From positions 235,197 to 299,196 of the forward strand of contig JALHSP010000147.1 of assembly GCA_022865305.1 (NCBI GenBank): 64,000 nt of DNA, written 5' to 3'. Below, piece after piece: positions 18,545 to 25,693 of the stretch. Both the position numbers and the translations under genes were made by a program. The stretch is from Bacteroidales bacterium. Its GTDB lineage: Bacteria > Bacteroidota > Bacteroidia > Bacteroidales > VadinHA17. Positions within the stretch are counted from its first letter, which is position 1. Each line of letters starts with the position of its first letter. A model generated the notes under the pieces. That model searched no databases. It was not told the DNA's origin and worked only from the letters and a program-made list of their open reading frames with translations.

Positions 18545-19036
18545 TTATAGAACTTTAGCATATATCTGTTTTGGATCGCCAGGTCCGTAGAAGTCTTTAA
18601 GACTGGCCTGAAGCTTATATCCATTGCGTACATAGAAACCTTCAGTTGAAGCATAAAGAGGTCTTCCGGATGTTTCGATCCAGAGAATTTTTCCACCTGA
18701 TTTTCTGATATCATCTTCAATGGCTTTCATCAGGACAGATCCAAGCTTTTTGTTTCTTGAATTCTGATGAACAGCAATCCAGTATAGTTCCCAGGAATCT
18801 GTTGAAAAATCGTCTTTACCATAATTGGCAAATGCAACAACCCCGTCCTCATCAGTAACTTTCATCCAGAAATATCCGCTTTTCTCCATGCCTTCTGAGA
18901 GTGTCTCATCAACAATTTCGAGGGCAGTTTGTATTTCAAACTCGTAAAAGAAATCAGTAGATCTGAGTATTGCTTCAATATTCTTTCTATCCTTTTTTTC
19001 AATGCCTATGGAAATCCTCGCCATATTCCTAAACAT
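18545..19036 (-). CDS. GNAT-family N-acetyltransferase of the aminomutase operon
   Basis: A 163-aa protein (159 aa if it starts at 19024, MARISIGI). It has the GNAT acetyl-CoA motif A, LYWIAVHQNSRNKKLGSVLMKAIEDD near residues 95-120, and the C-terminal YASTEGFYVRNGYKL strand-helix. It is the last gene of a four-gene operon; its start overlaps the upstream ATP-grasp gene by 8 nt. In methanogens a lysine 2,3-aminomutase partners with the acetyltransferase AblB to make N-epsilon-acetyl-beta-lysine. This GNAT is shorter than AblB and is not obviously an orthologue, but the context suggests acetylation of beta-lysine or of a ligation product. Confidence 0.85.
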   Translation of the reverse strand: MFRNMARISIGIEKKDRKNIEAILRSTDFFYEFEIQTALEIVDETLSEGMEKSGYFWMKVTDEDGVVAFANYGKDDFSTDSWELYWIAVHQNSRNKKLGSVLMKAIEDDIRKSGGKILWIETSGRPLYASTEGFYVRNGYKLQASLKDFYGPGDPKQIYAKVL

Positions 19037-20000
19037 TTAGATCATTTATAATACGCTTAAGGATATTCGTAAAAGGAATACCGGCTGCTGTTGTTGCAGC
19101 TACCAGTCCGCTATCAGGAGACATGCAGGGGTTGGCATTTACCTCGATAACAAATGGATTGTCATTCCTGTCAACTCTCATGTCAACCCTTGCATACCCT
19201 TTGAGTCCGAACACTTGCCAGCATTTTAAGGCAGCTGACTCAATTTTTCCTTTTAATACAGTATTTAGTTTTGATCCGGGAAATTCTCTTATTGTGTTGG
19301 CATATTCAAAACTGTCTTCCTCCCATTTAGCTTTAAAATCGACGATCCTTGGTTTATCATCCGTGTAATTATGAAATACCATTTCTGCAGGGGGCATTAC
19401 TTCCGGTCCTTTTTTACTTTTTACAACACTTATATTAAACTCTCTTCCGTCAATATATTCTTCGATAAGCCAGTGTGTATCGTCAAATTGCTTAAGCTTT
19501 TTTTCATACCCTGGTTCGTAGATAAAAACTGAGTCTCCGGTTATTCCAAGTGAACCATCTTCCCATACAGGTTTTATAATATAACGCCTTCCCGGTTCAA
19601 GAAGCTTGTATTGTGAAGGGAAACAAGATCCAGGATTATTAATTCCGGCCGTTTTTAATGTGGCGCTGGTAAGGGCTTTACTGGTAGTGATGAACATTGC
19701 TTCCAGCGGATTACCGGTATAGGGAATTGAATACATATTCAACAGAGCCGGAACAAAATAGCATAGCTCACCCTTATTGTTTATGGATTCCACAAGGTTA
19801 AAAACAAAATCAGGCTTTTCGCTTACCAGTGAAGCCACTTCATTCATGAAGTTGACTGTAATGCCTTTCCTGTATGTTTTTATTCCCAGCTTATTAAGGT
19901 TCTTTTCAATATATTCTGCCTGATCAAGCACATCCAGTTCATCAGGCAGAGCACCTTCCCGGGGCTGGTTATATAATATACAGCAATTTTCTTTTATCAT
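19029..20000 (-). CDS. D-Ala-D-Ala-ligase-like ATP-grasp enzyme (second of pair)
   Basis: A 323-aa ATP-grasp protein. The N-terminal part has FVFNLVESINNKGELCYFVPALLNMYSIPYTGN, as in D-alanine-D-alanine ligase relatives. The ATP-grasp core follows (RRYIIKPVWEDGSLGITGDSVF, WLIEEYIDGREFNISVV). The metal-binding C-terminal segment is GYARVDMRVDRNDNPFVIEVNANPCMSPDSGL. The family joins a carboxylate to an amino group through an acyl phosphate. It overlaps the upstream ATP-grasp gene by 4 nt and the GNAT by 8 nt. The window shows no murein context, so cell-wall D-Ala-D-Ala synthesis is unlikely; the substrate is probably supplied by the aminomutase. Confidence 0.88.
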   Translation of the reverse strand: MIKENCCILYNQPREGALPDELDVLDQAEYIEKNLNKLGIKTYRKGITVNFMNEVASLVSEKPDFVFNLVESINNKGELCYFVPALLNMYSIPYTGNPLEAMFITTSKALTSATLKTAGINNPGSCFPSQYKLLEPGRRYIIKPVWEDGSLGITGDSVFIYEPGYEKKLKQFDDTHWLIEEYIDGREFNISVVKSKKGPEVMPPAEMVFHNYTDDKPRIVDFKAKWEEDSFEYANTIREFPGSKLNTVLKGKIESAALKCWQVFGLKGYARVDMRVDRNDNPFVIEVNANPCMSPDSGLVAATTAAGIPFTNILKRIINDLNV

Positions 20001-20971
20001 ACAGCCAGATGATGTCGTTTAATAACTGATTTCATTATCATTTCGAGCAATGTCTGGTATTCGATCCCAATCATCCTTGAAAGAATAGGGAGATCAGAAT
20101 GTATCGGATGAAGACCTGCAAGCGGATTAACTTCCATAAAACACATCCTGCCTTTCCTGTCCGCTTTTACATCAACTCGTCCGGCGTCAACTCCGCCAAG
20201 TGCTTTCCATACATTTAAAGCAACGGTTTTGCACTCCCTGGCAAATTCTTTAGCCATAGGAATATATTTGCAGAATTCCTGGTAATTCTCTTTGAATTCA
20301 ACGGAATAGGGCAGATTATCCTTGCATTCAATTTCCATACCTCCGATTGCAATGGCTTCGTCACCCGAGCCTATGACACCAACCGTAAACTCCCTTCCCG
20401 GAAGATATTCTTCAACCAGCGCAGGCTGATTAAATCTGTTGAGAATATATTCAGCCATTTCTCTTAAATCTGCCGGAGAATTTATCAGACTTTTTTCTGT
20501 AATTCCTTTCCCCGTTCCTTCTGAAACAGGTTTAATAAAAAGTGGATATTCAAGCCTGCACTTATCGATATCCTTTTTGTCAGATATAAGCATTCCGGGG
20601 CTGACAGGTACTCCAGCAGCTGAAACAATAAGCCGCGTAAGATATTTATTCAGGGAAATACCCATTATTACAGGACCGCTAAATACATACGGTATTTTAT
20701 ACTGGTCGAGAATTGCCGGAACAACAGACTCCCTGCCATCACCATAAAGACCTTCAGCAATATTGAAAACAAGATCCCACTTTTTACCGGCTGTCAGAGC
20801 TTCAATCAGCTGAAAACAGTTTCCAACGGCTTCTGTTTCAAATCCCATTTTCCTGAGTGCTGAATCAATGGCATCAACAGTTTCCTGTTTATCGAATTCA
20901 GCAGTATCCTCCATAGAATAACCGCGGTCAAGGTACCATGACCGAAGGTCAAATGTCAACCCAACTTTCAT
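19997..20971 (-). CDS. D-Ala-D-Ala-ligase-like ATP-grasp enzyme (first of pair)
   Basis: A 324-aa paralogue of the following gene. It has WDLVFNIAEGLYGDGRESVVPAILDQ in the N-terminal domain, ATP-grasp motifs (YPLFIKPVSEGTGKGI, PALVEEYLPGREFTVGVI) and the acidic metal site DAGRVDVKADRKGRMCFMEVNPLAGL. It begins 9 nt after the aminomutase stop and ends with an ATGA overlap into the second ligase. Two different ligases in tandem suggest two successive peptide-type bond formations, or ligation of two different partners to one core amino acid. Substrates are not predictable from sequence. Confidence 0.88.
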   Translation of the reverse strand: MKVGLTFDLRSWYLDRGYSMEDTAEFDKQETVDAIDSALRKMGFETEAVGNCFQLIEALTAGKKWDLVFNIAEGLYGDGRESVVPAILDQYKIPYVFSGPVIMGISLNKYLTRLIVSAAGVPVSPGMLISDKKDIDKCRLEYPLFIKPVSEGTGKGITEKSLINSPADLREMAEYILNRFNQPALVEEYLPGREFTVGVIGSGDEAIAIGGMEIECKDNLPYSVEFKENYQEFCKYIPMAKEFARECKTVALNVWKALGGVDAGRVDVKADRKGRMCFMEVNPLAGLHPIHSDLPILSRMIGIEYQTLLEMIMKSVIKRHHLAV

Positions 20972-20980
20972 TTAAAAGCT

Positions 20981-22222
20981 TTATTTTTCAGGATATTCGC
21001 ATAAAACGCCTTTGTAGTTACGAAGTACTATTTTTTCGCTGTTATGCTCAACCACATAATTTGGGAGTAAAGGAATTTTTCCGCCGCCGCCGGGAGCATC
21101 AACAACGAAAGTCGGTACAGCATAACCACTTGTGAAACCTCTTAATCCTTTTATTATTTCAAGACCTTTTTTCACCGTTGTCCGGAAGTGACCCGAACCC
21201 GGTATAAGATCGCATTGATACAGATAATACGGCCTCACCCTTATCTTCAGTAATTTGTGCATCAGTTCCTTCATCACAGGAACATTGTCGTTAATGCCTT
21301 TGAGCAGGACTGTCTGGCTTCCCAGCGGAAATCCTCCGTCGGCAAGTTTGATACATGCCTTTGCACACTCATCAGTGATTTCACTTGGATGAGAAAAATG
21401 AAGGCTTATGAAAAGCGGGTGATATTTTCTGAGTATATTAATCAGGTTGTCAGTTACTCTCTGCGGCAGAACCACAGGAATCCTGGTACCGATACGTACT
21501 ATTTCAACATGTTCAATACTCCGGATATTAGAAAGTATGTAATCGAGAGTTTCGTCGTTCAGAGTGAGCGGATCACCACCGCTTATAAGAACGTCTCGTA
21601 CTTCTTTGTGAGTAGCAATATAATTAAATGCCTTTTCGAAATCCTGTCGTCCAAGTTTATCAAGTTTACCTACAGAATGGGAACGTGTACAATATCTGCA
21701 GTAGTTTGAACAAACCTGGGTTACTGTAAACAGAACCCTGTCGGGATATCTGTGTACAATTCCCTTAACAGGAGAATAAGATTTCTCATGCAACGGGTCT
21801 GACTGCTCAGTACTGTGCTGGAGCAACTCTTCAACGACAGGAATTACATTGCGCCTCAATGGGTGCGAGTAATTTGTGTCATAAATCAAAGAGGCAAAAT
21901 ACGGAGTGATCCTCAAAGGAAGGCGGCCTTTAAGATTATTAATAGCCATAATTTCCTTTTCGGATAATTTCATGATTTTCTTTAGATCTTCGATGCTTGT
22001 TATAGCATTCCGAAGCTGCCATTTCCAATCATTCCAGGAGTCGATAGTTGTTAGGGGGAAGTAGCGGTGCATGAACTCCGAACTTCGGTTGCTAACTAAC
22101 TGAATTGGGATTTCGTTTTGCGAAAAAAACGTGGTTTTCGCGCCAGGCTCTTCATCAGAAGAACAACCCACGAGGCGGCTCTCACCGCGGAGTGCCGTAA
22201 CCTCATTATTGTTAGCGTTCAT
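20981..22222 (-). CDS. kamA: Lysine 2,3-aminomutase (KamA family radical SAM, PLP)
   Basis: A 413-aa radical SAM enzyme converting L-lysine to L-beta-lysine. The [4Fe-4S]/SAM motif is C171-SNY-C175-RY-C178. The PLP lysine is K382 in VVDAPGGGGKI. Asp338 (YQCDL) and Asp375 (VVDAP) stand at the same mutual spacing as the two aspartates that bind the lysine side-chain amine in clostridial lysine 2,3-aminomutase, so lysine rather than glutamate specificity is predicted. The protein stops at LCEYPEK, lacking the C-terminal extension of clostridial and Bacillus KamA. About 45 poorly conserved residues precede the KamA core, so the true start may be later. It is the first gene of the operon. Confidence 0.9.
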   Translation of the reverse strand: MNANNNEVTALRGESRLVGCSSDEEPGAKTTFFSQNEIPIQLVSNRSSEFMHRYFPLTTIDSWNDWKWQLRNAITSIEDLKKIMKLSEKEIMAINNLKGRLPLRITPYFASLIYDTNYSHPLRRNVIPVVEELLQHSTEQSDPLHEKSYSPVKGIVHRYPDRVLFTVTQVCSNYCRYCTRSHSVGKLDKLGRQDFEKAFNYIATHKEVRDVLISGGDPLTLNDETLDYILSNIRSIEHVEIVRIGTRIPVVLPQRVTDNLINILRKYHPLFISLHFSHPSEITDECAKACIKLADGGFPLGSQTVLLKGINDNVPVMKELMHKLLKIRVRPYYLYQCDLIPGSGHFRTTVKKGLEIIKGLRGFTSGYAVPTFVVDAPGGGGKIPLLPNYVVEHNSEKIVLRNYKGVLCEYPEK

Positions 22223-22687
22223 AACAGATGATGAATAAATTCATCGTTTCTTTTTAAGTTTAATTGTTTTTAAATTAATACTAGTTAATTAAATTTTAAT
22301 GGTGCGAAAATATGTAATCTATAAATACATTGTATCACTTGACCACCAGAAATATCAACACTAATTGCATTTTATTAACACATTATATTTTCTTATAAAT
22401 TATTGAGCCAGTTAACTCATTGTATCACTGTATATTAATTCACAGCAAAAAAGAATCATCACAGCAGATGAATTGGTATCTTTTTGATCTGTTCTTTTTC
22501 TATTCATTTTATACGTTGACTTTATACGTTAACTTTAATAATATGTTTTAAAATTTTTAATCTTTTTAAAAATTTAAAATGCTTAATAATCAATAATGAT
22601 GCCAGAACTATTTGAAAACGCTTAATGGCATAAAAAAAATTAAAATACTTTTGTGATTTCTGAAAATACAGCAATCACGCAGGTTCA
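22223..22687. other. 465-nt AT-rich intergenic region between divergent kamA and MATE genes
   Basis: No gene-like ORF is seen. It contains a direct repeat CATTGTATCACT at 22328-22339 and 22418-22429 (90 nt apart) and a 13-bp tandem TTATACGTT(G/A)ACT at 22509-22534. A -7-like box lies near the MATE gene. It probably holds both promoters and their control sites. Confidence 0.5.
22646..22653 (+). promoter_or_regulatory. Possible -7 promoter element for the MATE gene
   Basis: TACTTTTG fits TAnnTTTG and gives a predicted 5' leader of about 30 nt to the ATG at 22688. No -33 TTG at the right spacing was found. Confidence 0.35.
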
Positions 22688-24109
22688 ATGATTCCAAAAT
22701 CTGAAAATAAAATTCAGCATAGAATAAAATTATTTCTAAGTGATGCAGTAGAAGCCGTAACAGGTACTGAACAGGATTTCACCGAAGGAAAACTCAGTCG
22801 CGCTATCCTGCTGCTGTCGATACCTGCTGTACTTGAGATGATAATGGAATCCATTTTCGTTATTGTTGATATATTCTTTGTCTCAAAGCTTGGTGCCGAT
22901 GCAGTTGCAACAGTTGGATTGACAGAGTCTTTGATAACCATAGTTTATGCAATCTCACTCGGACTTGCTACTGCGACGACCTCAATGGTTTCAAGGAGAA
23001 TAGGGGAGAAAAATCCTGACAAAGCATCACGAACAGCATTCCAGGCTATCTTAACAGGAATAGTTGTTTCACTTATCATAGGAATACCCGGAGCAATTTA
23101 TGCGGGTAATCTTCTTGATCTGATGGGAGCTTCATCCGCAATAACCAGCCAGATGTCAGGCTATGCAACTATCATGCTTGGAGGGAATATAGTAATTATG
23201 CTGCTCTTTATCATCAATGCAATCTTCAGGAGTGCAGGCGATGCAGTCGTTGCAATGCGGGTTCTGTGGGTTGGAAATATAATTAACATTATACTTGATC
23301 CATGTCTTATTTTTGGATTGGGACCATTTCCTGAACTTGGAGTCGCAGGAGCTGCAGTGGCAACAACAACAGGGAGAGGAATTGCAGTTCTATATCAGTT
23401 TTATCTTTTGTTCTTCGGAAGAAAACGGATTCAGCTTTCGATACAACATTTCGGTATTGATTTCAAAATAATTGCCAGACTCATCAGGCTTTCAATGGGA
23501 AGTATCGGTCAGAATCTTATAGGAACATCAAGCTGGATAGCTCTGGTCAGAATAATATCTGTCTTCGGCAGTGAAATAGTTGCCGGTTATACTATTGCAA
23601 TAAGGATAATCAATTTTGTACTCTTACCTTCATGGGGAATCAGCAATGCCGCATCAACGCTTGTGGGACAGAATCTCGGAGCAAAAAAACCAGAAAGGGC
23701 GGAACGTGCCGTGATGATCACGGGTTGGGTAAATATGATATTACTCGGTATTGTCGGGCTGGTGCTTGTTATTATACCAGCACCGTTTATAAGATTATTT
23801 ATTCAAGACCCTTCTGTCCTGGATGCAGGCATTAAATGCCTGAGAATTGTCAGCATAGGTTTTATTGCATATGGTTTTGGTATGGTACTGGTAAACTCAT
23901 TCAATGGGGCAGGAGATACTACAACGCCTCTCAAAATAAACATTTTTGCCTATTGGATTATTGAAATACCTTTTGCATGGTTGCTTGCAATTAAATCAGG
24001 TTTTAATGAAGAGGGCGTTTTCTGGGCAATAGTAATTGCTGAATCAATAATGACAATTGTTGCTTACATGGTGTTCAGGAGAGGGAAATGGAAGCTGAAG
24101 GAGGTATGA
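22688..24109 (+). CDS. MATE-family multidrug/Na+ efflux transporter
   Basis: A 473-aa inner-membrane protein with about 12 hydrophobic segments in two similar halves. It has the MATE features ILLLSIPAVLEMIMESIFVIVDIFFVSKLG in the first helices and the second-half counterpart around ISNAASTLVGQNLGAKKPERAERAV. The family exports cationic drugs or metabolites using Na+ or H+ gradients. It is monocistronic and divergent from the aminomutase operon, sharing a 465-nt intergenic region. That leaves open, as speculation, a role in exporting that operon's product. Confidence 0.92.
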   Translation: MIPKSENKIQHRIKLFLSDAVEAVTGTEQDFTEGKLSRAILLLSIPAVLEMIMESIFVIVDIFFVSKLGADAVATVGLTESLITIVYAISLGLATATTSMVSRRIGEKNPDKASRTAFQAILTGIVVSLIIGIPGAIYAGNLLDLMGASSAITSQMSGYATIMLGGNIVIMLLFIINAIFRSAGDAVVAMRVLWVGNIINIILDPCLIFGLGPFPELGVAGAAVATTTGRGIAVLYQFYLLFFGRKRIQLSIQHFGIDFKIIARLIRLSMGSIGQNLIGTSSWIALVRIISVFGSEIVAGYTIAIRIINFVLLPSWGISNAASTLVGQNLGAKKPERAERAVMITGWVNMILLGIVGLVLVIIPAPFIRLFIQDPSVLDAGIKCLRIVSIGFIAYGFGMVLVNSFNGAGDTTTPLKINIFAYWIIEIPFAWLLAIKSGFNEEGVFWAIVIAESIMTIVAYMVFRRGKWKLKEV

Positions 24110-24168
24110 TGATAAGGTGAAAAGGCTCAATGGCAAAAGGGTGTAACGGCAGGAGACATTCCCTCAAA

Positions 24169-24287
24169 ATCCCCTCCTGGGAGGGGTAGGGGTGGGTTAA
24201 GATTTAAGGGCAGAACATCCCCCTGCCCCCCTTCAAAGGGGGAATATGTACAAAAATTCCCCCCTAGAGGGGGGATAGGGGGGTGTC
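24169..24287. repeat. GC-rich double-hairpin intergenic repeat (copy D)
   Basis: This lies between convergent genes. It has a perfect hairpin CCCCTCC-TG-GGAGGGG at 24171-24186, followed by GGGGTGGG, then a second half with CCCCCTTCAAAGGGGG and CCCCCC-TAGA-GGGGGG ending in GGGGGGTGTC. It is related to the elements at 30005, 53471, 56623 and 58207. It may also terminate both transcripts. Confidence 0.6.
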
Positions 24288-24293
24288 GCTCGA

Positions 24294-24725
24294 CTATAAT
24301 TCTTCATCAGAAATTCCGGAATCTTTCCGGAGTTTTTTAATTATGCCTCGTTTCTTTTTCTTCTCAATTCTTTCTGATTTTGATGCTTTTGTCGGAGATG
24401 TTGCCCTTCTTTCAGGTTGTTCTGTAAGCGCAGCTGAAACAAGCAAATAGAATTTTTCAACTACCTTTTTCCTGTTCATGTATTGAGTCCGTTCAGTTTG
24501 GGAGACAATGATCAGTTCCCCTTCCGTATTAACCCTTCTTTTCAAAACAGCCATTATCTTTTCTTTTTCCCGATCAGATATAAATGATGATTTCAGAACA
24601 TTGAACCTTAATTCAACCTTGGTGCTTACCTTATTTACATTCTGGCCACCTGGTCCTCCGCTCCTGGAAGCAGAAAGGATTAGCTCACTTACCGGAATTC
24701 TCTCTTTTAATTCTTCGGGGTTCAC
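24294..24725 (-). CDS. arfB: Alternative ribosome-rescue factor / peptidyl-tRNA hydrolase ArfB
   Basis: A 143-aa release-factor-like protein. The catalytic GGQ loop is SRSGGPGGQNVNKVSTKVELRF near residues 20-41, as in class I release factors. The domain ends in the Lys/Arg-rich tail SERIEKKKKRGIIKKLRK, which in ArfB enters the empty mRNA channel of stalled ribosomes. It hydrolyses peptidyl-tRNA on non-stop complexes. Length matches ArfB (about 140 aa). It lies 8 nt after the EamA transporter gene and is probably co-transcribed with it, without an obvious functional link. Confidence 0.93.
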   Translation of the reverse strand: MNPEELKERIPVSELILSASRSGGPGGQNVNKVSTKVELRFNVLKSSFISDREKEKIMAVLKRRVNTEGELIIVSQTERTQYMNRKKVVEKFYLLVSAALTEQPERRATSPTKASKSERIEKKKKRGIIKKLRKDSGISDEEL

Positions 24726-24733
24726 TTTTGAAA

Positions 24734-25639
24734 TTATTTTAAAAAGAATAATGCTACCCCAATTACACTGATAATGGCTCCTGCTATTTCAGGAAGAGTT
24801 ACCTTTTCCTTATACATAACCACAGCCGGGACAATTATAAAAACAGGGACCAGTGCCATAATTGTTGAAGCAATGCCTGCTTTGGTAAATTTTACTGCAA
24901 TCAGCGAAAATGAAACACCAAGAAATGGACCAAAAAAGGCTCCAAGTGAAAGTGGCTTCATACTTACTTTGTCTGACAATGCAACTTTAACATTATTCCA
25001 CCTTCGAATAAGTGTAATTAATACACTAAATCCTGCAATTCCTGCTATTACCCTTATCTGGGTTGCTGAGAAGGGATCATAATCTTTGAGTCCGAATTTG
25101 CTTAACACTAATCCTAATGCCTGCCCGACAGCACCTCCGAACGCATAGAGTATTCCCAGTGGTGCAAGCTTCAGAGTTAATTTTTCACCCTTGCCGTTGC
25201 GGTTAAAGATTGCGAGTGAAATACCCAGGAAAGTCAGGGTCATACCAAGATAATGAAACATAGTTAGGCGTTCACCTATAATGATCCAGCTGAACAGAGC
25301 TGTTATTGGTGGAACCAGGGTCATTATCAGCATTGAAAATCTTGATCCTATAATCGTATAGGATTTAAAAAGAAAAAGGTCACCAAAAACAAAACCTACC
25401 AGGCCTGAAAGCGAAAGCCAGAACCAGTTCTCACGGCTGGCATCAAGAGGGATCACAGTACCTTTATATATTATACTGAAGATTGTTAAGAAGATAAAAC
25501 CGATAACAAGCCTGAGAATATTTACGACCAGAGAACCCACCCTGCGGCTCGCCGATTCAAATGCCAGGGCAGTAACTGTCCAGAAGACAGCAGTCAATAA
25601 TGCAGCCCATTCACCAGGATGATTTTCAATTAAATTCAT
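24734..25639 (-). CDS. EamA/DMT-family transporter
   Basis: A 301-aa inner-membrane protein with ten hydrophobic segments arranged as two EamA repeats (WAALLTAVFWTVTALAFESAS at the N-terminus; PLGILYAFGGAVGQALGLVLSKFGL starting the second). The LTMFHYLGMTLTFLGISLAIF and LPEIAGAIISVIGVALFF ends of each repeat are typical. The drug/metabolite transporter superfamily exports amino acids and other metabolites; substrate unknown. It forms a two-gene unit with arfB. Confidence 0.9.
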   Translation of the reverse strand: MNLIENHPGEWAALLTAVFWTVTALAFESASRRVGSLVVNILRLVIGFIFLTIFSIIYKGTVIPLDASRENWFWLSLSGLVGFVFGDLFLFKSYTIIGSRFSMLIMTLVPPITALFSWIIIGERLTMFHYLGMTLTFLGISLAIFNRNGKGEKLTLKLAPLGILYAFGGAVGQALGLVLSKFGLKDYDPFSATQIRVIAGIAGFSVLITLIRRWNNVKVALSDKVSMKPLSLGAFFGPFLGVSFSLIAVKFTKAGIASTIMALVPVFIIVPAVVMYKEKVTLPEIAGAIISVIGVALFFLK

Positions 25640-25693
25640 CTATATAGACGAAAGCTTCCTTGTAACAGATTCACGTGATCCGGCTGCAGATCA

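Noticed and set aside
19029..20971. Calling the two ATP-grasp genes ddl (cell-wall D-Ala-D-Ala ligase)
   Set aside because: They are tandem paralogues in an aminomutase operon with no murein genes nearby; only the superfamily is supported.
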